Shown here piece after piece: positions 8,449 to 17,599 of a DNA stretch of 53,642 bases. A program made the position numbers and the translations under genes. How positions within the stretch are numbered: position 1 is the first letter of the stretch; each line of letters begins with the position of its first letter. Origin of the DNA: Jaenimonas drosophilae (lineage: Eukaryota; Euglenozoa; Kinetoplastea; Trypanosomatida; Trypanosomatidae); the NCBI GenBank assembly GCA_030849065.1, contig JASAON010001551.1:1-53642 (forward strand), given 5' to 3'. Below the pieces are notes generated by a model. That model was not told the origin of the DNA and searched no databases. It saw nothing but the letters and a program-made list of their open reading frames with translations.

Positions 8449-10200
8449 ATGGCTCGCGGTGCTGCAGTGCATGCCGCAAATGTTGACCGCGCACGTGAGG
8501 TGATGGAAGGGGATCGAGCAAACCTTGATTTGGTACACCAACCCGGACGTACCATCGTGCTCTTCCTCTACACCGTGTCCAGTTGGGCAGGCCGAGGAAC
8601 CGCAAATCTTCTTTGCCGACCCATTATTTATCGTGGCGTCTTCCCAGCCGTGGTGGCTTTCTTGCTCATTTCGCAGCTCGCAATTCCATCTGTTTCTCGT
8701 CAGACGTTTTCAGCTGTGGATGTGAACGGGGATGGCCGTGTGACGTTAGATGACCTAGAGAAGTTTTATGTTGGACTAGGGCGGGAACCTGGAATGGGTG
8801 CGCGTGCCGCAGCCACCTTTCCATCTAGTGCGAGTTCCACGGGTCTCGATGCTAGCCAATTCGCTTCGTGGTGGGAAGCATCATCAGATGTGTTCCGTCA
8901 GGACGCCTTTGCTTCCCAAGGATGGTGGCGTGAGTTTGAGTACTTTGTGATGGATGCATTGTACTGGGTGATTCTTGGCATCCTATCCTCCGTTGGCTTG
9001 GGCACAGGTATGCATTCAGGCCTGTTGTTTCTGTTTCCGCACATTTACTTGACGTGTGCCGCAGCGAATACTTGCGGCAATACCAATTTTTGGACTTACC
9101 CGTCGAATCTCTTTTACGGTCCTCGTGCACGCATGTTTGTTTGTGTGGCCCCAACCACTGGCTCCTTTGGTACCAACTTCTTTGGATGTCTCGTCAAGGT
9201 GCTACCAGCATGCATTTTGTGGGGAGCGGGAACTGCCATGGGCGAGGTGCCTCCGTATGCTTTGAGCTACGCCGCAGCTCTGAAGGGCAAGCACACGGAA
9301 GAGCTGGATGTTCCCTCCTCGTACGATGTTCTCAATCGAATGAAGTGCTGGACGCTGCAAAAAATTCAGCGCTACGGATTCTGGGCAATTCTTCTCCTTG
9401 CCGCATGGCCGAATATGGCGTTCGACCTCTGCGGTATGGCGTGCGGTCAGTTTCTCATGCCATTTTGGACGTTTTTTGGGGCCACGCTAATTGGCAAGGC
9501 TTTTATCAAAGTCGTTTTCCAGGCGATGTTTTTCGTAGCCCTGTTTTCGGGTGACAATATTGAACGCATGTTCCGCCACATTGGCTCCGCTGCGGCTTCG
9601 TGCCTCCCGGATGCTCTGCGCATTGAGGCCGCTGTGGAAAAGGCCCTTGCATCGATTGTCAACGCCCGAGAGAGTATTGCGCGACGTGCTAATAAGGGAA
9701 GCTCCACGGATGACGTGCTGGGTGAGGGATCGGCGTCCGGCGAGGAATCTGACTCGCCTCTAGTTTGGCTGATGCAGACGCTAGCCACGTTGGCTGTTCT
9801 GTGGTTTGCAAAATCAATCGTAGACACTTTTGCTCAGTCAGAGCAGGCACGCCGGGATGACGAGGCACTGGTGGTGGTCAGCGCATCCTTGGAAAAGTAC
9901 TCTACCGAAGTTGGTGAGGTAGAGCTGAGGGAGCTCATTCGTGATGCTCGCGAGGAATCCTTGGCGGAGGATGACAGTGCAGCACTTCAGAGCCGTCTGG
10001 ATCAGTATATCCGCTATACCCTTGGACTAATAGTGGCGTATGGGGTCTACGGTCATCAACCAATCCTCTGTACGATTGGTGGATCCTTGCTGCTGCATGA
10101 GTCCATCACTCAGCATCAGTTTGGAACCTGGGCCTCCGTTGTCATGGTCCGATTGGCTCTGGCCTCTGCGCTCTTCTACAGCTTGTTCGCACTCTATTAA
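8449..10200 (+). CDS. VMP1: VMP1-like ER membrane protein (VTT domain) with an EF-hand
   Basis: A multi-pass protein of the VMP1/TMEM41B scramblase family, which acts at the ER in autophagosome and lipid-droplet formation. It has 583 residues. A first hydrophobic span lies at about 63-83. An EF-hand loop follows at 91-102 (DVNGDGRVTLDD: ligands D91, N93, D95, T99, D102). More spans follow from about 165. VMP1 signatures are GLGTGMHSGLLFLFPH (183-198), WGAGTAMGEVPPYALSYAA (258-276) and, near 320-351, AAWPNMAFDLCGMACGQ running into FGATLIGKA. An acidic/serine linker (about 415-430) precedes C-terminal spans. Family members I know lack an EF-hand. Position 12 of the loop is Asp instead of the usual Glu, which often shifts preference toward Mg or lowers Ca affinity. 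A second, degenerate hand may follow at about 125-150. Confidence 0.9.
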   Translation: MARGAAVHAANVDRAREVMEGDRANLDLVHQPGRTIVLFLYTVSSWAGRGTANLLCRPIIYRGVFPAVVAFLLISQLAIPSVSRQTFSAVDVNGDGRVTLDDLEKFYVGLGREPGMGARAAATFPSSASSTGLDASQFASWWEASSDVFRQDAFASQGWWREFEYFVMDALYWVILGILSSVGLGTGMHSGLLFLFPHIYLTCAAANTCGNTNFWTYPSNLFYGPRARMFVCVAPTTGSFGTNFFGCLVKVLPACILWGAGTAMGEVPPYALSYAAALKGKHTEELDVPSSYDVLNRMKCWTLQKIQRYGFWAILLLAAWPNMAFDLCGMACGQFLMPFWTFFGATLIGKAFIKVVFQAMFFVALFSGDNIERMFRHIGSAAASCLPDALRIEAAVEKALASIVNARESIARRANKGSSTDDVLGEGSASGEESDSPLVWLMQTLATLAVLWFAKSIVDTFAQSEQARRDDEALVVVSASLEKYSTEVGEVELRELIRDAREESLAEDDSAALQSRLDQYIRYTLGLIVAYGVYGHQPILCTIGGSLLLHESITQHQFGTWASVVMVRLALASALFYSLFALY

Positions 10201-10393
10201 ATTTGAGAAGGTGGCGCACACACTAACAATGGAACATCGCGTTCTAGATCGACCCTTCTCATAACCTGTATGGCCGACAGTGCGAGACGTGCTTCGACTC
10301 CATCCATCATGATGTGTGCCACAGAGGGCCTGTGGAATCACAACATCGACCCATGACGGATATGATTGCCTTTTCACTCCAATACACCGGCTA

Positions 10394-10422
10394 TTATTCC
10401 CACCATCTTTTTCTTGGACTAG
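10394..10422 (+). promoter_or_regulatory. Predicted trans-splice acceptor
   Basis: C/T-rich run including CTTTTTCTT, then AG at 10421-10422. The first ATG is 10466. Confidence 0.5.
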
Positions 10423-10465
10423 TCAGTGAAGAGTAGTAGCTGCATATAGACACTGTGCCAGCAGC

Positions 10466-11140
10466 ATGGATCCACAGCGGGACCTTGAACAAATGGCCGG
10501 ATCTCTAAGTCTGCCTCTTACCCCCCTTCTTCACATCACGACATTCTCTCAATCGCGGAAGGTGCAATGTTGTGGAGGAGTGGTGACGAAATTGGTGGCG
10601 GAGAGCTCCGAGGACTCGTGTGTTCAACTTCAAGATTCCAGCGGCACGGTTTCTTGTGCGGTTCATGGCGAAGTCACGGCACTCTACCCCGGCATCTTGG
10701 CCCCCGGAGCGGCTATAGTGTTGACTAACGTGACGGTGGTCATCATAAGCCCCTCCATTCCTCCGCTACTTGTGTGTTGCTTGCCCAATCTTTCCCGCAT
10801 GATGCTGCCTGATGGCCAGCAGCAGGACGGCTGTGGGCAGGTTGTGGTTCCGACATCGGGAAACTACTGTACAGACCTTTCTTGTGCTGCCTCTGAGCAA
10901 GCTTCGTCGAAGCCGCTTATCGATGAACAAACGGTCTTAGTCCTCAACCCTACTCTACAGCCATCCAATCCCACTTCCCTGGCTCAGGAAATCGGCGGAT
11001 TCCCTGAGGTGGCATCTCTACCCTTGCCACAGATTCAGGGGCCGACAGCCATGCCTCACATCCGTTCAGAGCAGTCCCACGCTGACGGCGCAATGTTGCT
11101 GTCAGACGATGAAGACTGTCTTGAGCTGGCTGACTTGTAG
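10466..11140 (+). CDS. HROB-like OB-fold protein (DUF4539-type)
   Basis: A 224-residue protein whose N-terminal half (about 30-115) matches the OB-fold of HROB (C17orf53/MCM8IP), the factor that loads the MCM8-MCM9 helicase in homologous recombination. The pattern is VVTKLVAESSEDSCVQLQDSSG, split as beta strand, loop and strand, then TVSCAVHGEV, GILAPGAAIVLTNVTVV and a closing NLSRMML. This follows the family order 'L.D.tG...c.vh', 'l..G..L.L..v.v' and a final strand. The remainder is polar and probably disordered, ending in an acidic hydrophobic peptide (LLSDDEDCLELADL) that could bind a partner. It is far shorter than animal HROB (over 600 residues): essentially the OB-fold plus a tail. The match is from memory of the motif, so the identity is probable but not certain. 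Confidence 0.65.
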   Translation: MDPQRDLEQMAGSLSLPLTPLLHITTFSQSRKVQCCGGVVTKLVAESSEDSCVQLQDSSGTVSCAVHGEVTALYPGILAPGAAIVLTNVTVVIISPSIPPLLVCCLPNLSRMMLPDGQQQDGCGQVVVPTSGNYCTDLSCAASEQASSKPLIDEQTVLVLNPTLQPSNPTSLAQEIGGFPEVASLPLPQIQGPTAMPHIRSEQSHADGAMLLSDDEDCLELADL

Positions 11141-11466
11141 TATTGGGGCATGATGAGATTTTTCACAACTTCTGCTACTTTTTTTTTTGCCACACATTTT
11201 GTGGTGACTGCAGCCACTGCCTGATCTGCACATGGTTACCCGATGCAGACGCCTCACATGAGTCAAGTATTGTTCCGGGAGCTCATTGCGTGTACCAAAT
11301 CGTCATCTCATTCTCGCTCCTCTGTTCTTAAGCCTTGCAAGTACCGGTACTGCCAACGAGGGCTTGCCGAGGCACAGAATCATCACAATACCAGTCCTGG
11401 TTTTCGCTTCTTTTGACAATTGGGTTTGCTTTGAAGATCGTAACTTCGGAGTAGAGAGAAGCTCAT
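11141..11466. other. Intergenic region
   Basis: A run of ten T near 11180 and a second C/T tract ending at 11332. No gene seen. Confidence 0.6.
11303..11332 (+). promoter_or_regulatory. Predicted trans-splice acceptor
   Basis: Strong C/T tract followed by AG at 11331-11332. No ATG occurs between it and 11467. Confidence 0.5.
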
Positions 11467-12753
11467 ATGGAGGTTCCCGGAGGAGAAACGCGCAAGCGTG
11501 GCCGCTCCAGTGGAGCACTACCCTCCCCTCGTCCTGCACCTATGAATACTGAGGAGGAGGAGGATGAGTCCATCAACTTCAGCAGTGCTACATTGCAGAG
11601 CAGATGCACACGAAGTACACCACATGATTATTTAGTTCAACTGAACGTTAGCGGACGAGTATTCACGACGCTAGCCTCGACGCTGCGGGCGTACCCATCG
11701 AAGCTCCAAGAGTGGCTGGACGATGGTTTCCGGGGTCTACCTCGAGACCCAGAAGGCCTACCGTTCATTGACCGAGATTCACGCAACTTCCACCATCTTC
11801 TTCACTATCTGCAAGGATACGGCGTCCCATCGAAGGTGGAGGAGCTGGTGCTCCTCTCCGATGACGCCGTGTACTACGGCGTCGAGCAACTTCGCCGCGA
11901 CCTCTGCGTGGACACCCCAACTTGGCGCTTCAACCCGGGGCCTGGAGTGTCGAAGGATGGCATACACTTCTCAACATCCAGCATTGTGGGGCTGTGCGGG
12001 GATGTACCACTTGGCCTCCAGCTCAACCACGTCATAGTGTTCCGTGTTGACAAGTGTGAGCTTATCTCTGTCGGGGTGGTGGCTGTGGAGAACGTGAAGG
12101 AGGACACGGCGCTCCATGAGCAGCGCCAGAGCGTTAGCTACCGCAATACTGGTGAGCTGGTGCAGTACTGGACGGATACCCCCATTTTTCTAAGTGGGAC
12201 GCGGTACCAACAGCAGGATGCCATATCCATCAAAGTTCAATTCGTTCCAGCCGGATCTCGGCCCGATGTTGGTGCGGCGACCACTGCTGGTACTTCATCG
12301 GCACAGGGAGATGGAGCCAGTGGCCTGGAGGAGGATGCCAGCGTCCAACGACGAGCTGCAAGCACCACATCGGAGGTCAGCCCTTCGTCACTCCCGTCTG
12401 CCCCAAAGGAAGCGGCAGCGGTGGCGTCTTCAGGCTCCACACAATTCAGTGCAAGTGAGATGGATGCAATCATCACTTTCAACCGAGAGGACAAGGTGGA
12501 GTTTGAGGTGCGCTGGCCTGCACCAGTTCCGCCACTTCAGTTCGCCGCCAGCCTTCAGGGTATTTCTCTCATCACAATCCTTGGCGCCGCATCCATGGAT
12601 GAGGTTCATTCTCCAGCAATCCCAACATTTAGTCCTGATAGCCTGAGCGTGGATGGAGTTCCAGTAACCGAAGCAACAGCCATGCCGCGGCAGCCACCTG
12701 TAGCTCTGGCGAGAGGCGCTTCTTTATTTTTCAACGCACCCCCAGATGGCTAG
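11467..12753 (+). CDS. KCTD-like BTB/T1-domain protein
   Basis: A 428-residue soluble protein with a potassium-channel-tetramerisation (BTB/T1) domain at about 55-147: LVQLNVSGRVFTT, FIDRDSRNFHHLLHYLQ, and closing YYGVEQLRRDLC. These are the conserved T1 elements (LNVGG.xF.T; IDRDG..F..iL.yLR; A.yy.i..L). There is no channel pore or other membrane span, so this is a KCTD-like adaptor and not a channel. In animals such proteins oligomerise and often recruit substrates to CUL3 ligases. The region after residue 150 includes a beta-rich stretch (about 175-265), a Ser/Ala/Thr linker (about 270-330) and another segment with FNREDKVEFEVRWPAP. I recognise no further domain. The first about 50 residues are basic/acidic low complexity. 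Confidence 0.85.
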   Translation: MEVPGGETRKRGRSSGALPSPRPAPMNTEEEEDESINFSSATLQSRCTRSTPHDYLVQLNVSGRVFTTLASTLRAYPSKLQEWLDDGFRGLPRDPEGLPFIDRDSRNFHHLLHYLQGYGVPSKVEELVLLSDDAVYYGVEQLRRDLCVDTPTWRFNPGPGVSKDGIHFSTSSIVGLCGDVPLGLQLNHVIVFRVDKCELISVGVVAVENVKEDTALHEQRQSVSYRNTGELVQYWTDTPIFLSGTRYQQQDAISIKVQFVPAGSRPDVGAATTAGTSSAQGDGASGLEEDASVQRRAASTTSEVSPSSLPSAPKEAAAVASSGSTQFSASEMDAIITFNREDKVEFEVRWPAPVPPLQFAASLQGISLITILGAASMDEVHSPAIPTFSPDSLSVDGVPVTEATAMPRQPPVALARGASLFFNAPPDG

Positions 12754-13212
12754 AGAGTGCATTGCAGCACCTTCGCATGAGGGAAGAGGCAACAATATGA
12801 AACGAAAAAAAAACGGAAGCGTTATACTTCTGCAGGGTCTGCTATGCTGTTTGATGGTGCGCTTCCGAATTCTGGACATTACTGTGAAGTCTAAGACTAG
12901 GGGAGATACTATTCATGCACGTTCTTTTTCTCCCATAATTCTTTTTTTTTCTTGTTTGCTCCACATTTACTCACGTCGTGGAACTGGTAGTACCCTTAGG
13001 ATCACACTGTGTGTGCCCTTTCGTTTCCTTCTGCTGTAAGTATACACCCACGCCGATACCGTTGCTGTTCTTGTGCCAGTCCCGCTCTCTCTCATCACCC
13101 GGACGAACGAGGAGGACGCATCAGTATACTCCCCTGTGGCATATTTCATCCACTCTTACTGAACTGCTCACCCCCAAAGAACCTTGAGTGCATTTATTGA
13201 GGCTCTTTCGAG
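12754..13212. other. Intergenic region upstream of PP1
   Basis: Several T-rich tracts (about 12921-12960 and 13018-13035). Candidate acceptors are at about 13040 and 13079, and no ATG lies between 13079 and 13213. No gene seen. Confidence 0.55.
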
Positions 13213-14124
13213 ATGTCACTCGACGTGGACGCCATAATTGATAAGCTCCTTGAGGTACGAGGCAGCAAACCCGGAAAGCAAGTGCAGTTAGCGGAAACGG
13301 ATGTAAAGAATCTGGCCTTGAAAAGTCGCGAAATTCTTCTAGCTCAACCTCCACTTCTGGAGTTGGAGGCACCCATCAAGATTTGCGGAGACATTCACGG
13401 CCAATACTATGACCTCATTCGCCTATTTGAAAATGGCGGCTTTCCCCCGCTGGCCAACTACTTATTTCTCGGCGACTACGTCGATCGTGGTAAGCAGGGT
13501 CTCGAAACCATTTGCCTGGTGCTTGCCTTCAAGATCAAGTTCCCAGAGAACTTCTTCATTCTCCGCGGTAACCACGAGTGCGCCAGCATCAACCGTATTT
13601 ATGGCTTCTTCGATGAGTGCAAGCGGCGGTACAACATCCGTCTGTGGAAGGCCTTCACCGACACCTTCAACTGCCTCCCTGTTGCCTGCATCATTGACGA
13701 TAAGATCTTCTGTTGCCATGGAGGTCTCAGTCCCGAGCTTCAGACGATGGAGCAAATCAAGAAGATCACGCGTCCATGCGATGTGGCCGATACGGGCCTC
13801 ATTTGTGATCTCCTATGGTCGGATCCAGAAGAGGGACTCTCCGGCTGGGGAGAGAACGACCGTGGTGTATCCTTCACCTTTGGCCAAGACATCGTAGAAA
13901 AATTCCTCCGCAAACACGACTTCGACTTGATCTGCCGTGCACATCAAGTAGTAGAGGATGGCTACCAGTTCTTCGCGAAGCGGCAGCTCATCACCATCTT
14001 CTCCGCTCCGAACTACTGTAACGAGTTCGACAACAGCGGTGCTGTGATGTCGGTGGACAACGAGCTTATGTGCTCTTTCCAGATTCTGAAACCCGCCGTT
14101 AAGAAGCCAAAGTTCTACCAATAA
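13213..14124 (+). CDS. PP1: Serine/threonine protein phosphatase PP1 catalytic subunit
   Basis: A metallophosphatase that dephosphorylates Ser/Thr substrates together with regulatory subunits. It has 303 residues. All phosphoprotein-phosphatase motifs are intact: GDIHG (59-63), GDYVDRG (87-93), RGNHE (118-122), followed by [38 protein letters not shown] and [12 protein letters not shown]. The last includes the beta12-beta13 loop residues used by toxins and inhibitor-2. The sequence tracks animal PP1 closely from residue 2, apart from a shortened C-terminal tail (AVKKPKFYQ) that lacks the TPPR phosphorylation site. The hydrophobic RVxF-docking surface strand near the C-terminus (MCSFQILKP) is kept. 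PP1 rather than PP2A or PP2B is clear. Confidence 0.97.
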   Translation: MSLDVDAIIDKLLEVRGSKPGKQVQLAETDVKNLALKSREILLAQPPLLELEAPIKICGDIHGQYYDLIRLFENGGFPPLANYLFLGDYVDRGKQGLETICLVLAFKIKFPENFFILRGNHECASINRIYGFFDECKRRYNIRLWKAFTDTFNCLPVACIIDDKIFCCHGGLSPELQTMEQIKKITRPCDVADTGLICDLLWSDPEEGLSGWGENDRGVSFTFGQDIVEKFLRKHDFDLICRAHQVVEDGYQFFAKRQLITIFSAPNYCNEFDNSGAVMSVDNELMCSFQILKPAVKKPKFYQ

Positions 14125-14819
14125 GCGATCAATCTTCACGTGGCAGCGAACACATACCCGACCCCACCCCACATTCTCAAATGGTGAACAGTGGGGGCAC
14201 GTGACGATTGGCATATTCAGTTTGTAGAGATGAGTTCCAATAACTGATGCTGGTGGTCGGGATCTCTAACCCAACCCTCGTGAAGAGGAGCCACGACTTG
14301 GCGGTATCGTCGTCATCCCCTCCCTCCTCACACGGGCTCATCCACAATTCTTCGTCGCGTTCTTGTTTCCGACGCCCGTACCCCCCCTTCCCCCCTCATT
14401 TCCAGTACATCCCCGCTCCTGAATTCCAATGTCTCTCCAGGAGTTGTATCAGGACTGGTTCGTATGGTTGGCCTGGCCAACCGACGAACTCCAACATCTT
14501 CTCTGGGCAAGCTGAGCCTGCCAGTGTAGAGTTCAGCGGAGGTGAGAGGCTTCCACTGTGAGTGGACAGCTTGCATGAGAGAGGATGGGGAGTGACAGCC
14601 GCTCATGCGAGTGGGAGAGGCTCGCTGGTGGAAGTTGGGGTAGTGTCCATGGAGGAGCCGCCCATGTGGCGCGCGTTGGACGAGAGGAGGCTTGGCTGAG
14701 GAATGTTGGCTCGGAAGGTACACACGCGCTTGTCCAAGTCTATGTGCCTAGTCGAACCTCAACCGATGTGAAAAGCAATCAATCTGATAAACACACCCAC
14801 ACATACGCAGAGTGTGTGC

Positions 14820-14840
14820 GAGAGAGAGAGAGCGAGAGAG
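14820..14840. repeat. GA-rich simple repeat
   Basis: Nearly perfect GA dinucleotide run with one GC interruption, in the gene-poor stretch. Confidence 0.9.
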
Positions 14841-16555
14841 TGAGTAAGGTGAATAGCAACTCACACCCACACAAGCCATCTTGACAAGAGGCCAAGCTGA
14901 AGCAGATTTGGGCAGAACTTTTTACAGATTCCCGTTCGTGATGCTTCGACCTCTCGCCAATTCCTGTGAAGGATTCACTCACAGGCACATCCATGGTTTC
15001 TTGAATATATACACGTATTGAGAAAAACAAAGACAGGATTTGAACGTGCCGAGTACAATTCCTCGCAGGTTACACAAGAAGTTGGTGGTGCTGAGGCTGT
15101 CTCTTTCCACTTTACTGTTCCTGCTGTGGTTACTGATGGCATTGGTTCTGTGGTGCCTGTGTGGGTGTGTAGGGTGTCTGGGTGTGAATCTACGCATTTA
15201 GATGGCGATATTTTTCGTTTCTTTTTGAATTGTTCGTTTGTTTCTGTTCGCGTGCGTTTTAATGGTATGAGGTGAGGAGAGATGACACGTTTGTTGAATC
15301 TCTGTACGGGCCTGATCTCGTATATAGCCCGGAAGAGAGAAGCATGACCATTACGTGAGAAATGCTGGCATTCACACAAACAATTCCGGTAGTGCGAGTT
15401 TGTGGCATCACGTTCCGATGTTCAAGGGTCCGTCCTCGTTCTGTTGGACAGCTATTGCGGCCGACAATCAGAATGGCAGATGAAAATGGCAGGAAAGGAC
15501 CATCTCGCATATCCCCTTCTCCTCTTACACCATCTCGACTCACCGATTCCTCCAACCTTGCTGCCACTGTAGCTCCCTGCCATGAGGCTCTGGGGGTAGC
15601 CCGCCTGTTTGATGTATGAGCAATCTGCTGTTTTGTTACCCTTTCGCACGCGTGCAGGTGTTTGTGCCCCTCCCCCATTGCCTCCCCCAACGTTGATCTT
15701 GTGAGGATCGTGGCCATCTTGTGAGAGTGAGCTCATCGACCCATATTGAATGGAGTTCTTTTTTTTGTCGTTTTGTTTCGTGTGTGAGCGCGCGTTCCTA
15801 GGCCTTGAGATTGATGCCGTCATTGGTGGATGTGAACGGGTTGATTGCCAAGGCTAAAGGTGCGAATTCTACACGTGAGATGACGGTTGCTCCGGCAGTG
15901 ACTGGGTATTCGCACAGCAAGTGGCTGTACGTCCCCTGCCGTTATATCTCCAGCTCAGCGGGCGCAGACGTGCTCCCAAACACGTAACAATTATAAATGA
16001 GCTTTCGTTCACCATAGGTCCCAAGCCCACTCCCCCATATGGGGGTTGAGGTTGGTTGGTGGTGGTGGTTGGAGAGGGAGCAGTGAATTTGCGGACCTCA
16101 AAGCAGAGTGACTTAGGGATGAGCTGTAGCACAAGTGTGGATGCTGTGAATAGCTGTTCCGAAGGCGACCAACGTGCTGGTACCATTTCGCAACACTTAC
16201 TCATTCATACATGTTACATGAACAGTTAATGGAGCATTGGAGAACAGACGCAAAGAAAAAAAGGAGATGTGGGGATCACAGGTTAGAATCTAGTGACTGA
16301 CCACCATTGTGGAAAGCCATTGTTCTCTTCTTTGTGTCCTTAGTTCCTTGATCTCTGTTTGCTTGTGTGTGAGTGTCTATTTTCTGGATGCATTCCTTCT
16401 CAGCGTGAATCTCCTATATACATGACCCACGACGGATACAATTACTGGAGAGACATATGGGCCGAGTGGGTGGATGGGGGCTGACCTAGGTCGGATTCCC
16501 CACACTTACTCTACGTCTGGAAATCACGTGCTTATCTTTGTCTGTACTCCACTAA

Positions 16556-16590
16556 CATCTCTCATCTTTCACCTCTCTTAACTACTCAAG
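16556..16590 (+). promoter_or_regulatory. Predicted trans-splice acceptor
   Basis: C/T-rich tract with AG at 16589-16590. The first ATG afterwards is 16673. Confidence 0.5.
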
Positions 16591-16672
16591 CAATACATAG
16601 TTGAAGTGAAGTGTTCACTTGCAGTCGGTGCTGTTTTGAATTTGATCGAAATCGTTTGAATTGAGCACATCG

Positions 16673-17401
16673 ATGACCGACAACAACACATCGGTTACCG
16701 GTGACAAGTATCATTACCAAGTGGAGGCAGATCAGGAGTTACGCCGTCCTACAGATGCGCTGGATGCCTACCTTGACTGTGCTCGTTACAACGATGGAGA
16801 TGACGCGTCCCAACTACGGGCGCACCTCATGCAGTGTCCAACTGACGTAGCTGCAACTGACAGCCAAGGCCGCACTGCAGTCCACATGGCAGCCGCCAAT
16901 GGGCACACAGCGATTCTTGAAATTCTCTTTGAATTCCATCCACATCCTGACATCCCCAACTATGAGGGTAATACCGCGTTGCACTTTGCCGCCCTGAACA
17001 ATCGCGTGGAGGCGGCGAAGATACTTCTTCAGCGGGGGTGGTCGGCTGACTCGACGAATGCCGACAATCGCCGTCCGATTGAGCTCATCTACGATAAGGG
17101 GTTCAATGAGATGGAGGTACTGCTTCTTGCTCATGACCGCAGCCTGGATAGCGGAGCTTCTCCCACCATGAACGACGTTGAAAGCGAGGACGACGCGGAG
17201 TCCCCTCTGGAGAAGTCCGATGGCCCGGTTATGCCTCCATGTGCCGGTGCGAAGGCATCTTCACAAACGACGAACAAGGCTGGAGCACAAGCGAGCCAAC
17301 AACCCACAGGAAACTGCGCACCGCAGTCAAATTCGACCCCTCCCCCACCAATTAGCAAGGAGAGCATGCTTGGCAGCGCAAATGCGGATGGTATCGAGTA
17401 A
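16673..17401 (+). CDS. Ankyrin-repeat protein, YAR1-like
   Basis: A 242-residue soluble protein. Ankyrin repeats lie at about 65-97 (GRTAVHMAAANGHTAILEILFE), split across two helices, then about 98-130 (GNTALHFAALNNRVEAAKILL) and a weaker third at 131-157. A short helical N-terminal part (LDAYLDCARYNDG) precedes them and an acidic, Ser/Gln/Pro-rich tail follows (about 160-242). Size, repeat number, the TAVHMAAANGH and GNTALHFAALN signatures and the acidic tail resemble yeast Yar1, the chaperone that protects ribosomal protein uS3 (Rps3) before assembly. Many small ankyrin proteins share this layout, so the assignment is tentative. The start is the first ATG after the acceptor at 16590. Confidence 0.8.
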   Translation: MTDNNTSVTGDKYHYQVEADQELRRPTDALDAYLDCARYNDGDDASQLRAHLMQCPTDVAATDSQGRTAVHMAAANGHTAILEILFEFHPHPDIPNYEGNTALHFAALNNRVEAAKILLQRGWSADSTNADNRRPIELIYDKGFNEMEVLLLAHDRSLDSGASPTMNDVESEDDAESPLEKSDGPVMPPCAGAKASSQTTNKAGAQASQQPTGNCAPQSNSTPPPPISKESMLGSANADGIE

Positions 17402-17531
17402 TCAGCGTCAATGGATCACGGGTTGTCATTTCAGAATCTTCCCTAGTACGTCTGCGTGAGTGACTGTTGCGTGGCCTTCACTCGCATTCATACACATGGA
17501 GTTTGATGTTAGTGACACCACAACTGTGATT

Positions 17532-17585
17532 GCCGCTCCTTCTACTCACCTTTCCGTCCACACAAACACACTTTTCATTACTGAG
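17532..17585 (+). promoter_or_regulatory. Predicted trans-splice acceptor
   Basis: C/T-rich, then AG at 17584-17585, only 15 bases before the ATG at 17600. This would give a very short leader. Confidence 0.4.
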
Positions 17586-17599
17586 CAGTTCTTTGATAG

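Larger units (their letters stand above)
14125..16672. other. 2.5 kb gene-poor stretch downstream of PP1
   Basis: No convincing coding sequence. Short open frames on both strands (longest about 150 codons) are compositionally skewed and mutually overlapping. The stretch contains a GA-repeat, GT-rich patches (about 15120-15260), a T-run (about 15759-15772), G/T-rich sequence (about 16035-16080) and, at its 3' end, the acceptor for the ankyrin gene. It could be an unusually long PP1 3'UTR or hold non-coding RNA genes that I cannot identify. Confidence 0.5.

Noticed and set aside
8525..8725. Alternative frame within the VMP1-like gene
   Set aside because: It overlaps the conserved reading frame and has no independent support.
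14247..14884. Two ATG-initiated frames of about 100 codons after PP1
   Set aside because: They have Ser/Pro/Gly-biased random-like composition, lack good acceptors and run into simple repeats.
15005..15045. Second tRNA B-box-like string (GGATTTGAAC) on the minus strand
   Set aside because: The flanking bases do not form the required stem and no A-box partner was seen.
15300..15400. C/D-box-like snoRNA (GATGA followed by CTGA)
   Set aside because: The C box lacks the full consensus and no terminal stem is evident.
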